The position numbers and the translations under genes are program-made. Below the pieces are notes generated by a model. It did no database searches. It had not been told where the DNA came from and saw only the letters and a program-made list of their open reading frames with translations. Shown piece by piece: positions 1 to 7,336 of a stretch of 36,601 nt of DNA. The stretch lies in NCBI GenBank assembly GCA_900609035.2, contig UXAT02000018.1, positions 1 to 36,601 of the forward strand, given 5' to 3'. Source of the stretch: Candidatus Defluviicoccus seviourii. GTDB lineage: Bacteria > Pseudomonadota > Alphaproteobacteria > Rhodospirillales > Defluviicoccaceae. Position 1 is the first letter of the stretch, and each line of letters opens with the position of its first letter.

Positions 1-251
1 CGTCCGCTCCGTCTGCCACGACGAAACGGTATCAGCTTCCACTCAAGCCCGTGGTCTCAAAATCCGAGACCACTTCTGCTTGACGCATCGAAGTTCGCCT
101 GAGAGAGTCAGCCGAGGAAGGACGCGCCGCAGTGGAACGATTATTGCCTTTCGCCTTTATCGTGCCCCGGTAGCCCGTATGGGGCATGGTCGCGCGGATG
201 TGATTTGAATAAAACTAGGCGGTTCGAGTGGGGCTATAAGGATACGTGGGG
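1..251. other. Non-coding region upstream of the LuxR-type regulator
   Basis: No convincing gene is seen here. The stretch is less GC-rich than the coding regions around it. It carries two inverted repeats: a perfect 8-bp one at 51-73, and TGCCCC at 163-168 facing GGGGCA at 181-186 across 12 bases. A ribosome-binding site (AAGGA, 238-242) lies near its end. It probably holds the promoter and operator of the regulator that follows, but no clear -35/-10 pair could be assigned. Confidence 0.5.
51..73. repeat. Perfect 8-bp inverted repeat, 7-nt loop
   Basis: GTGGTCTC at 51-58 is the exact reverse complement of GAGACCAC at 66-73. No T-run follows, so it is not a typical intrinsic terminator. It may be an operator for the regulator downstream, or the weak end of a gene lying before the window. 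Confidence 0.5.
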
Positions 252-1625
252 ATGGCTAATGGCTACCTTGTTGAACGCCGATCCGGGCGGGATCGCCGCA
301 TGGTGTCCGATCGTCGTCTGGGATCCGAACGGCGCGCGGGTGACGAACGCAGACAGAGCGCGGATCACGAGAGCGTAGCCGCTGCGCGCGGCCTGATCAG
401 CGGCGGCGAGTCGTTTATCGACGCTACTACTGGCGCCCCCTATGAGCTGGCTCCAATGGGGTCGAAGTCGACGCTGGCCCGCAGCCTGCTCGATGGCGTC
501 GGCGCCGTGCTGGTCGATATCGTCGGTGGCTTCTACGAGGCGGGAACCGACGCCAAGGCGTGGCCCCAGGTCCTGAGCCGGTTGCGCGATCTCATCGATG
601 CCGATGTGTGCGCAATCGCCAGTCATGAGCATGATGCCGGCCGCGGACGACTTGAGCACTCGGTCGGCATCGACGCGCTCTACGTAACGGCCTATGCCGA
701 TTTCTATGCCCGCGACAACGTTTGGCTGCGCGACCAGGAGAAGTTCACGACGGCTGACACCGTCTGGGCGAGTCAGGACTTGCTGCCGGATGCGCGCCTC
801 GTCGAGACGGAGTTCTACAAATTCTGGCTGAGGCCACAGGAACTGTTCCATCACCTCTTCGGCGTCATCAATGTTGAGGGCGATCGGGTTCTGTTCCTGA
901 TGCTGGGCCGTGCCCGCGCCAAGGGCGCTTTCTGGGAGGATGATGCGGACCTGATCCGCCGCCTGCTGCCGGCGCTGCGCCGTGGGCTATCGGCAGGCGT
1001 CGGTTTCAAGCGCCTGCAAAGCCTGCATCGGATTGCGCTCGATACGCTCGATGCGTTGCCGATCGGCGTGTTCCTTCTCAACGACGGCGGTCAGATCGTC
1101 GTCGCCAACCGGCTCGCACGCGAGATTCTGCAGGACGATGAAGGCCTCTACGTCAGTACCAGCGGCCTCGGCGTCCGCTTGACCGGCGGCCGGGTGAAGG
1201 TGCGCGACCTCATCCTCGGCGGCCCCAGCCGTGCTGGCGAGCGCGCCGGCGAGATCCAGGGCTTTTCGCTGCCGCGCGGACCCGGCCGCAAACCGGTGAC
1301 CTTGCTGTTGTCACCGGTGCAGGACTTCTCGGAGGCACGCAATCGTTCGGATCCCGCCGCGGTTCTGTTCGCCGCCGATCCGGAGCGGCCGGTGGAGGTC
1401 GATCCCAGGCGGCTCACCCGGATCTATGGCCTCAGCCGTGCCGAAGCCAGGGTTGCCGCCCTGCTGGCGACGGGCAAGCGTCTCGATGAGGTCGCAGCCG
1501 CCCTTGGTCTCACCTATGAGACGGTGCGCAAGCACTTGAAACAGATCTTCAGCAAGACCTCGAGTGAGCGGCAGGCCGACCTTGTCCGCACGCTGAGCCT
1601 GGGCCCCGGCGGCCTTCGCATCTGA
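252..1625 (+). CDS. LuxR-family transcriptional regulator with sensor-like N-terminus
   Basis: The protein has 457 residues from the ATG at 252. A GTG at 246 is also open, but AAGGA at 238-242 sits only 3 nt before it and 9 nt before the ATG. The C-terminal 65 residues form a LuxR/GerE helix-turn-helix: LSRAEARVAALLATGK, then LGLTYETVRKHLKQIF. Residues about 272-335 look like a PAS-type sensor fold (DALPIGVFLLNDGGQIVVAN). The region at about 75-260 resembles the uncharacterised sensory half of similar alphaproteobacterial LuxR proteins. The extreme N-terminus (about residues 9-36) is an arginine-rich run of near-repeats of the form RRxGxxRR, likely disordered. No receiver domain or membrane segment is seen, so a cytosolic ligand-sensing activator is the simplest reading. 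It is transcribed toward the flagellar cluster, but no target or signal can be named from sequence. Confidence 0.85.
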   Translation: MANGYLVERRSGRDRRMVSDRRLGSERRAGDERRQSADHESVAAARGLISGGESFIDATTGAPYELAPMGSKSTLARSLLDGVGAVLVDIVGGFYEAGTDAKAWPQVLSRLRDLIDADVCAIASHEHDAGRGRLEHSVGIDALYVTAYADFYARDNVWLRDQEKFTTADTVWASQDLLPDARLVETEFYKFWLRPQELFHHLFGVINVEGDRVLFLMLGRARAKGAFWEDDADLIRRLLPALRRGLSAGVGFKRLQSLHRIALDTLDALPIGVFLLNDGGQIVVANRLAREILQDDEGLYVSTSGLGVRLTGGRVKVRDLILGGPSRAGERAGEIQGFSLPRGPGRKPVTLLLSPVQDFSEARNRSDPAAVLFAADPERPVEVDPRRLTRIYGLSRAEARVAALLATGKRLDEVAAALGLTYETVRKHLKQIFSKTSSERQADLVRTLSLGPGGLRI

Positions 1626-1644
1626 AGTTCGTTACGGCCGTAGC

Positions 1645-1680
1645 GGCGGCAACGCGCGGCAGGCCCGAGGGAGTGCCGCC
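1645..1680. terminator. Weak bidirectional hairpin between convergent genes
   Basis: GGCGGCA (1645-1651) pairs with TGCCGCC (1674-1680) across a GC-rich 22-nt loop. It lies exactly between the convergent regulator and histidine kinase genes. There is no T-tract, so if it terminates it is weak or Rho-assisted. Confidence 0.3.
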
Positions 1681-1683
1681 AGT

Positions 1684-2976
1684 TCAGCGGATCTCATCGG
1701 CGGTCGCTGGCGCCTCAAGCGACTGTGCGACCGTGGCCAACAGGCCGGACAACGTGTACGGCTTCGGCACCACCCGGATTCCGGTGGTGGCGCGGGTCGT
1801 TGACGCTGCCTCGCCGGTCGCCCCATCCATCGCATAGCCGGAGACGAGCAGGAATGGCGCTGAGATGCCGCGGGCGCGGATCGCGTCGGCAAGGGCGAGC
1901 CCGTCCATCCCCGGCAGCATCAAGTCGCTGATGACGAGATCGACCTGGTCGCACCGCGCGTGCAGGGCGGCTAGGGCGTCCTCCGCCGACGCCGCCTCGA
2001 TAACCTCGTAGCCGCGGCCGCTGAGCGCGCGGGCGGCGAACGTCCGCACAGCGTCTTCGTCCTCGACCAGCATGATGACCGCTGGCTGCGTGTCCAGCCG
2101 CGCCGAAACCGCGGCAGCCTGCGCGACGATGGGCGGTGTCGCGGCGGCCGTCTCCTCGGCGCAAACCGGCAGCACCACGCTGAAGCAGGCACCCTGTCCG
2201 GGCACGCTCTCCACCTGCACCCGGCCGCCCGCTTCCGCCGCTACCCGCATTACCATGGCAAGGCCGAGACCGGTGCCGCCCGATGCCGCCTTTGTCGTCA
2301 CGAACGGCTCGAAGATCCGCTCCTTCACCTCCGGCGCGATACCGGGGCCGCTATCGATCACATCGATCTGCAGGCACGGCCTGCCCTCGGCATCGGCCGT
2401 GCGCGATGACCGGATGACCAGCCGCCCACCGTCTGCCATGGCCTCGCCGGCGTTGGCAGCGAGGTTGAACAGGACCTGATCGAACCGGTTGGGCGCAATC
2501 AGGACCGCTGTCCCCTCGGCTTCAAGCTCCAGGGTCAGCGTCACATCCGCCCCGACAAGCTGGTCGAGCACCGGTGCGAGGGCCAACAACCGCCGGTCGA
2601 CGGTAAGCGGCACGGCCTGCGCGGGCGCCCCGCGGGCAAACATCAGGAGTTCCTCCGCCAGTGCGCGGGCGCGCTCGGCGGTCGCCAGCACTTGCGTCAG
2701 ATCCTCGTGCAGCGGGTCCTGGGGGCCATGGCGATCGAGCATCAGCTCGCAGCCGTTCAGCATTGCCGTCAGCAGGTTGCGGAAATCATGCGCCACATCG
2801 AGCGCGACTTCGCCCAGTGCCTGCAGCCGTTCGGCATGACCGGGCTTCACTCCCTTTGCCGAGGCGTTGCGGCCGCGCGCAGTCTGCCCCGGGCGCGCGC
2901 CGGCCGAGGGACCGCGCTCTGGCTCCGGATAGTGCTGCGGCTCCTGTCTGTCGGCAGAGGCCTTGTCAGATGCCAT
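1684..2976 (-). CDS. CckA-like hybrid histidine kinase with receiver domain, no transmembrane sensor
   Basis: The protein has 430 residues. Residues 1-50 are charged and low in complexity. A dimerisation/phosphoacceptor helix follows with H63 in VALDVAHDFRNLLT. The ATPase domain shows an N-box (NLAANAGEAM, about 171-180), a G1 box (DVIDSGPGIA), an F-box (IFEPFVTTK) and a G2 box (GGTGLGLAM). The C-terminal receiver (about 299-420) has an acidic cluster (VEDED), phosphoacceptor D351 in ISDLMLPGMDG and conserved K395. The helix around RHGPQDPLHEDL and the receiver start are strongly reminiscent of CckA, but this protein is much shorter and lacks CckA's membrane and PAS segments. It is the last gene of the flagellar operon, 71 bp after flhB. 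AAAAGGA sits about 11 nt before the ATG. A role in linking flagellar assembly or cell cycle to transcription is inferred only. Confidence 0.88.
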   Translation of the reverse strand: MASDKASADRQEPQHYPEPERGPSAGARPGQTARGRNASAKGVKPGHAERLQALGEVALDVAHDFRNLLTAMLNGCELMLDRHGPQDPLHEDLTQVLATAERARALAEELLMFARGAPAQAVPLTVDRRLLALAPVLDQLVGADVTLTLELEAEGTAVLIAPNRFDQVLFNLAANAGEAMADGGRLVIRSSRTADAEGRPCLQIDVIDSGPGIAPEVKERIFEPFVTTKAASGGTGLGLAMVMRVAAEAGGRVQVESVPGQGACFSVVLPVCAEETAAATPPIVAQAAAVSARLDTQPAVIMLVEDEDAVRTFAARALSGRGYEVIEAASAEDALAALHARCDQVDLVISDLMLPGMDGLALADAIRARGISAPFLLVSGYAMDGATGEAASTTRATTGIRVVPKPYTLSGLLATVAQSLEAPATADEIR

Positions 2977-2988
2977 CGGGCTGTTCGT

Positions 2989-3033
2989 CCTTTTCTTCGT
3001 AACGGCCTTCTTTGTAACGACAGTCTTTGTAAC
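2989..3033. repeat. Three-copy 15-bp tandem repeat between flhB and the kinase gene
   Basis: Three contiguous 15-bp units (2989-3003, 3004-3018, 3019-3033) each end in CTTCGTAAC or CTTTGTAAC on the + strand. Read on the minus strand in the frame of the kinase they would encode VTKTV-VTKKA-VTKKR. No ATG, GTG or TTG was found in that frame in the roughly 130 bp checked upstream, so it is probably untranslated leader. The copy nearest the kinase contains its Shine-Dalgarno sequence. Confidence 0.75.
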
Positions 3034-3047
3034 CGCGGGCCGTCGGG

Positions 3048-4115
3048 TCAGCGCCGGCCTTGTTTGAGCCGCATGACGTAGCCGATGACGCGCGCGACCG
3101 CTTCGTAATGCGAGGGCGGAACCTCGCCGTCGATCTCGACGCTGCCGTGCAGTGCACGGGCCAGGGGCGGGTTTTCAACGATCGGGACGTCGTGTGCTTC
3201 CGCCAGTTCGCGGATGCGCCGTGCAACCAGGTCGGTCCCTTTCGCGACCAGCTTCGGTGCCGCCATCTTTTCCATGTCGTACTTCAAGGCGACCGCGTAA
3301 TGGGTCGGGTTGGTGATCACGACATCGGCCTGCGGCACGGCAGCCATCATCCGCTGCCGCGCCCGCTGCGTTCGCAGTTGGCGGATGCGCGCCTTGATCT
3401 GCGGATCACCCTCGCTGTCGCGGTGTTCGTCGCGGATTTCCTGGCGCGTCATCCGCATCTGTTTGAGAAACATGAGCCGCTGGAACAGGTAGTCGGCGGC
3501 CGCAAGCACGGCGATGACGGCCGCGGTGCCGCTGGCGAAGCGGACGGCAAAGTCATGCAGCCGGGCCAGCGCGCCGACCGGCGCAACTGTCGCGAGACCG
3601 CCGATATGCGGCAGCATCGGCAACGTCACGGAGAGAAAGACGAAAGCCACGATGCCGATCTTGACGAGGCCCTTGGCGAATTCGGCCACGCTGCTCAGCG
3701 ACAAGATCCGCTTGATGCCGGCAAGCGGCGAGAGCCGGCTTGCCTTGGGTGCGACCTTGTCCGGCGCCCACAGAAGGCCGACCTGGGCCACGCCAAGGCC
3801 GATACCGACCAACAGCATCAGTCCCAGGATCGGCGCAACCAACCGTCCGACGCCCAGCACGAGATCGATGAGGGCGCGCGGCAGGAGCGCGCTTTCGAGC
3901 CGGAACGCCTCCGGATGGTCGATGAACGGAAGCAGCAGGGTGGTCGCATCGCGCCCCATCAGCGGCACGAGGAAAGCCAGTGCCAGCGCGGTCCCCACCA
4001 GGCCGCCCCACGTCTTGACGTCCTGCGAGACCGCAACCTGACCACGCTCGCGCCCCTGCTGCAGGCGTCGGGCTGTCGGTTCTTCGGTTTTGCTTGCGTC
4101 TTCCGACTCCGCCAT
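3048..4115 (-). CDS. flhB: Flagellar type III export protein FlhB
   Basis: FlhB is the membrane component of the flagellar type III export gate and switches substrate specificity from hook to filament. The protein has 355 residues, close to the family norm. The N-terminus (SEDASKTEEPTARRLQQGRE) is the conserved FlhB start. Four hydrophobic segments lie at about 37-53, 87-112, 145-165 and 188-208. The cytoplasmic domain carries the autocleavage site NPTH at 269-272 (VVITNPTHYAVALKYD), so self-processing should be intact. The ATG at 4115 is preferred over the in-frame GTG directly before it. The gene starts 13 bp after fliR and continues the same minus-strand operon. Confidence 0.96.
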   Translation of the reverse strand: MAESEDASKTEEPTARRLQQGRERGQVAVSQDVKTWGGLVGTALALAFLVPLMGRDATTLLLPFIDHPEAFRLESALLPRALIDLVLGVGRLVAPILGLMLLVGIGLGVAQVGLLWAPDKVAPKASRLSPLAGIKRILSLSSVAEFAKGLVKIGIVAFVFLSVTLPMLPHIGGLATVAPVGALARLHDFAVRFASGTAAVIAVLAAADYLFQRLMFLKQMRMTRQEIRDEHRDSEGDPQIKARIRQLRTQRARQRMMAAVPQADVVITNPTHYAVALKYDMEKMAAPKLVAKGTDLVARRIRELAEAHDVPIVENPPLARALHGSVEIDGEVPPSHYEAVARVIGYVMRLKQGRR

Positions 4116-4128
4116 CACCCGTTACCGT

Positions 4129-4893
4129 TTATGCCGGGGGGAGCGCCAAAGCTGCCATCAACTGGGAGAACTGGTTGAGAAACACAAGAACTATGCCCGA
4201 AATCGTTAGTGTAATCACCCACATTTGTAGGCCGACCTGGAGCGGGATGCCCACAAAGAACACCGATAGCTGGGGCATCAGCCGCGACATCAAGCCCAAC
4301 GCAAACTGGTAGCCGACGCCGACAACGAAAAACGGTGCCGCCAGTTGCAGGGCGAGAAGGAAACTGTCGGCGACGAGACGGGCCGTGGTCGCGGCGAGGT
4401 CGCCGGCCGGCAACGCATCGCCTGCTGGCAGCACGTCATAGCTGGCGACGATGGCCTGTAGCATCAGGTGGTGCAGGTCGGTGACGAACACTGCCAGTAG
4501 CCCGAACAGCGAGAAGAACCCAGCGAGCGTGGCGCTCTGCTGTTCGGCGACCGGATCATTGGTGAGCGCATTGGCGAGCGAGGCAAAGGTGGCGGTAAGG
4601 CTGCCGGCGCCGTGCAGGGCCGAAACGATGATGCGGGCCAGTGTGCCCAAGTACAGACCGACAAGGCCTTCGTTGATGACGAACAGCAGCATCGAGCCTT
4701 CGCTCATGGTGGTGGGCAGCTTGGTGCCTACGACCGGGGCGACCAGGATGCTGATGGCAAGCGCCAGCAGCAGGCGGATTTGCAAGGGGACATAGGCGGC
4801 GCTGAAGCCGGGCAGCATTGCCAGCATCGCGCCGACGCGGAGAAAAACGAGCGCCGGGACGACAAGATCCGCGCCCAAGGCCTGGCTCAGCAT
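4129..4893 (-). CDS. fliR: Flagellar export gate protein FliR
   Basis: The protein has 254 residues and belongs to the FliR/SpaR/YscT family, which forms the core of the export gate with FliP and FliQ in the inner membrane. It is strongly hydrophobic with about six membrane-embedded helices. The N-terminal segment (ALVFLRVGAMLAMLPGFSA) and the central stretch following NEGLVGLYLGTLARI match the family pattern. It begins 12 bp after fliQ and ends 13 bp before flhB. fliP is not in the window, so it must be encoded elsewhere. Confidence 0.95.
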   Translation of the reverse strand: MLSQALGADLVVPALVFLRVGAMLAMLPGFSAAYVPLQIRLLLALAISILVAPVVGTKLPTTMSEGSMLLFVINEGLVGLYLGTLARIIVSALHGAGSLTATFASLANALTNDPVAEQQSATLAGFFSLFGLLAVFVTDLHHLMLQAIVASYDVLPAGDALPAGDLAATTARLVADSFLLALQLAAPFFVVGVGYQFALGLMSRLMPQLSVFFVGIPLQVGLQMWVITLTISGIVLVFLNQFSQLMAALALPPA

Positions 4894-4905
4894 CGTCGCC
4901 CACCC

Positions 4906-5172
4906 TCAACCCAGGGTGACGATGCGGTCGAACATGGCGTGGGTGAATTCGGTGAGCGTCGCCATCATGAACGGCAACAACAGCACCATGACGACCAGCA
5001 TCGCCGCCATTTTGGGGACGAAGGTCAACGTCGCTTCCTGGACGGTGGTAAGCGCCTGCACCAGCGCGATGATGACGCCGACGATGGTCGCAACCGCCAT
5101 CAGCGGCGCCGAGAGTTGGAACGAGACCCAGATCGCGTCCCGGCCGATGTCGATGAGCGTGGCTTCGTTCAT
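4906..5172 (-). CDS. fliQ: Flagellar export gate protein FliQ
   Basis: The protein has 88 residues, the standard FliQ size, with two long hydrophobic helices (about residues 17-40 and 53-75). The motif ALTTVQEATLTFVPK between them is the family hallmark. FliQ packs around the FliP-FliR core of the export gate. It lies 39 bp after fliE and 12 bp before fliR in a tight operon. Confidence 0.96.
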   Translation of the reverse strand: MNEATLIDIGRDAIWVSFQLSAPLMAVATIVGVIIALVQALTTVQEATLTFVPKMAAMLVVMVLLLPFMMATLTEFTHAMFDRIVTLG

Positions 5173-5211
5173 GATATCCTCGCTGCCGCGCCGGAAGTCG
5201 GCGACGGCGCC

Positions 5212-5529
5212 TCAGATCGGCATCCGCATGATGTCCTTGTAGGCCTCGATCACCCGGTCTCGCACGGCAACGACGGTCTGCAGTGCCGCTTCCGCTTCTG
5301 CGACGGCGGTGACGACGCTGCTCATGTCTCCACCCGTGGTCATCGCCGCGGTGGTTGCCGCCTCGCTGCCCTTGGCGGCGGCCGTGGCGTCGGCGAGGGC
5401 ATCCTTGACCAGGCCCGCGAAACTCGGGCCCGGAGTCCCGGCCGGCTGCGGTGCCTGTGGACTCTCGGTGCGCCAGGCTTCCGTGTAGGCGGCGATGGCC
5501 TTGTTGAACGCGGTGATGGGGCTTGTCAT
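5212..5529 (-). CDS. fliE: Flagellar hook-basal body junction protein FliE
   Basis: The protein has 105 residues, usual for FliE, which joins the MS ring to the proximal rod and is an early export substrate. The conserved C-terminal half is clear: AEAEAALQTVVAVRDRVIEA followed by YKDIMRMPI. The alanine-rich N-terminal half is variable, as in other family members. It is flanked by flgC (50 bp upstream) and fliQ (39 bp downstream). Confidence 0.95.
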   Translation of the reverse strand: MTSPITAFNKAIAAYTEAWRTESPQAPQPAGTPGPSFAGLVKDALADATAAAKGSEAATTAAMTTGGDMSSVVTAVAEAEAALQTVVAVRDRVIEAYKDIMRMPI

Positions 5530-5579
5530 GGCGGTTCGCCTTCAAGGCGGCGCGCGGGATTGGCGCCTGCCATCAATCG

Positions 5580-5990
5580 TCAGCGGAGGATATCGACCGT
5601 CTCTTGCAGCATCGCCTTCGATGCCTTGATGACGCTCAAATTGGCTTCGTAGGAGCGCTGTGCTTCGCGCATATCGGCCATCTCGATCAAGGAGCTGACG
5701 TTAGGCGTCTCGACATAGCCCTGGGCATCGGCCGCCGGATGGGTTGGATCGTACTTGCGCGGAAACGGCGCCTTATCGCCGCTGATGCGAGCGACCTCGA
5801 CCATTTTGGCGCCGACCTGATCGTCCAGCACCGAGCGGAAGCTGACCGTGCGCCGCTGATAGGGTGCCTGGCCGGGGGCCAGCGGCAGGCTGTTGGCATT
5901 GGCGACGTTCTCGGCGATGACGCGTAAGCGCGTGCCCTGCGCCTTCAAGCCGGCGGCCGAGATTTTCAGCGTCTGCATGACATCGTCCAT
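5580..5990 (-). CDS. flgC: Flagellar proximal rod protein FlgC
   Basis: The protein has 136 residues, typical of FlgC. The N-terminal rod motif is present (KISAAGLKAQGTRLRVIAEN, then VANANS). The C-terminal motif (EMADMREAQRSYEANLSVI) is diagnostic for this family of axial proteins, whose two ends form a coiled coil. The ATG at 5990 is chosen because the alignment to rod proteins begins there and GGAG lies just upstream. The open frame extends further upstream, but that part overlaps flgB and does not look like FlgC. It starts 20 bp after flgB. Confidence 0.95.
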   Translation of the reverse strand: MDDVMQTLKISAAGLKAQGTRLRVIAENVANANSLPLAPGQAPYQRRTVSFRSVLDDQVGAKMVEVARISGDKAPFPRKYDPTHPAADAQGYVETPNVSSLIEMADMREAQRSYEANLSVIKASKAMLQETVDILR

Positions 5991-6010
5991 GGTCGCTCCA
6001 GTGCGCGCTG

Positions 6011-6418
6011 CTAACCCTTGGCGCTTGCTGCCATCCGTACGAGGCCCAAGTACTTGCGATAAACCTGTGCCGCCAGGCGATGGGCAATCGCCGTTTCGTT
6101 GACCTTGGCCATCTGTTCTTCGAGGACGACCGCATTGCCGGTCGGTGTCGCCTCGTAAACCGTGCGCGCTTTTTCTTCCGCGGCGCCTTCCGCCTGACCG
6201 CCCTCGGGCGCGATATGCCCGGCGTTCGTCAAGCTGAGCGCCACCGACGTCCGTGCAGTGGTCTGATCGCTTGCCGGTGCGAACGGCGCAATGTCGCGCG
6301 GCCTGAAGCGGGGGGTATCGGCATTGGCGATGTTTTCCGCCAGCACCCGTTGGCGCTGGGCAAGCCAAGCCATGCGCTCCCGCATTAAGCCGAACAGAGG
6401 TGCCGTTGCCAGGTCCAT
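6011..6418 (-). CDS. flgB: Flagellar proximal rod protein FlgB
   Basis: The protein has 135 residues from the ATG at 6418, where the family usually begins (MDLATAPLFGLMRERMAWL). A longer TTG start at 6478 is open but adds 20 residues unlike FlgB. The motif RQRVLAENIANADTPRFRPR is the hallmark of rod/hook proteins. The C-terminus (QVYRKYLGLVRMAASAKG) forms the second axial helix. FlgB is the first gene of the flgB-flgC-fliE-fliQ-fliR-flhB operon. No sigma-54 or sigma-28 promoter could be recognised upstream. Confidence 0.94.
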   Translation of the reverse strand: MDLATAPLFGLMRERMAWLAQRQRVLAENIANADTPRFRPRDIAPFAPASDQTTARTSVALSLTNAGHIAPEGGQAEGAAEEKARTVYEATPTGNAVVLEEQMAKVNETAIAHRLAAQVYRKYLGLVRMAASAKG

Positions 6419-6517
6419 GCGCTGTACTGCCCCCAATAAGGGGCGATCGAGGTCAATTCGTGCCACTATCGACGGCAAATCTTACGGTCTGGTAAACGGC
6501 TGCGCGGTGGTGGTCCG

Positions 6518-6540
6518 CCGGGAGGCGCCTTTTCTCCCGG
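6518..6540. repeat. Perfect 7-bp inverted repeat upstream of flgB
   Basis: CCGGGAG (6518-6524) pairs with CTCCCGG (6534-6540) around a 9-nt loop, and flanking CCGCC/GGCGG can extend it imperfectly. It sits between the putative small membrane gene and flgB, both on the minus strand. It could end the former's transcript or structure the 5' leader of the flagellar operon. There is no T-tract after it on the minus strand. Confidence 0.4.
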
Positions 6541-6681
6541 TGCCGGCGGAGAGGCGCGAAGCGGAGGCACGATGGGGAGGCCGGCGGCCGAACGCTCGCG
6601 GCTGACAGCGCAGACCTTGATTGGGGCGACCGCGTGCGCCCTGCTGACGGGGCCAGAGGCGAAGGGCTAAAGGCTACAGGT

Positions 6682-6903
6682 TCAGCTGAAGCTCAGCGCC
6701 AGCCATGTCACGGAGGCGACAGTGATGATCGCCGATGCACCGCAAAGCGCAATTCCGATGCCACGAAGGTCGGCGTCCGCCGCCTCGCAGCGACTGGCGT
6801 AGCGCGTGCGGCCGGCAGCCGCCGGAAACTCGGCAAAGGCAATATTTTGGTCCGGGTGCTCGAAACGGCGCTTTGGGCCCGGCCCGAATGTGTCTGCACT
6901 CAT
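6682..6903 (-). CDS. Possible small single-span membrane protein
   Basis: The open frame gives 73 residues from an ATG at 6903. Residues 1-48 are polar. The last 24 residues are strongly hydrophobic (IALCGASAIITVASVTWLAL), giving one C-terminal membrane helix. Codon third positions are GC-rich, as in the neighbouring real genes, which favours this frame over the competing frames. No strong ribosome-binding site is seen and I do not recognise the family. It lies upstream of, and in the same direction as, the flagellar operon. Confidence 0.42.
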   Translation of the reverse strand: MSADTFGPGPKRRFEHPDQNIAFAEFPAAAGRTRYASRCEAADADLRGIGIALCGASAIITVASVTWLALSFS

Positions 6904-7336
6904 CTTCAACCCCTGTTTCGCTACCGTGATCGAATTTTTCAGGAAATCCAAACGCTTGCAGTTGGCGTTTGGTTTTTGCGTCCTGGCGAACGATCCCAGT
7001 GCGACCACGTGCCGGCTTGCGGCCGACCGCCGCTGGCAAACGAATTAAGTACCTCCGCCGATACCAGCAACAAGATGGCCACCCGACCTTTGCATTGCCT
7101 CCAGCATCTACCCTGTTTGAGGATAAGTGATTTATTCGAGGTGATCCACCCCAAAAAAGCGAGAACGATTCGCGACAGTCAAGGAGGCCGGACGCGCTTG
7201 CCAGCCCAGCCGGCCGATCGTCGCGCCCGCATGAGGACAAAGCGAGATTTCGCGGCAAACGAGGCGGCCTTGTCCCACGCCCGGTCTATGCGATAAGCGA
7301 GATCCTCTCCGAGGCCGTTCGGGAGCACGCTGCAAG
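6904..7336. other. Intergenic region before mtgA, no supported gene
   Basis: About 430 bp separates the putative small gene (minus strand) from mtgA (plus strand). Open frames run through it on both strands, but none has a recognisable product or good start. The divergent arrangement means it should contain promoters for both sides; none could be assigned with confidence. Confidence 0.4.

Noticed and set aside
3060..4178. Large + strand frame across flhB
   Set aside because: It is the antisense shadow of flhB, histidine/arginine-rich with no recognisable fold.
6419..6480. Possible sigma-54 promoter (TGGCAC) before flgB
   Set aside because: The TGGCAC on the minus strand has no GC dinucleotide at the required -12 spacing.
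6634..7296. A 220-codon + strand frame between flgB and mtgA
   Set aside because: The composition is random-looking with no domain, and it conflicts with the better small minus-strand frame; no start signal.
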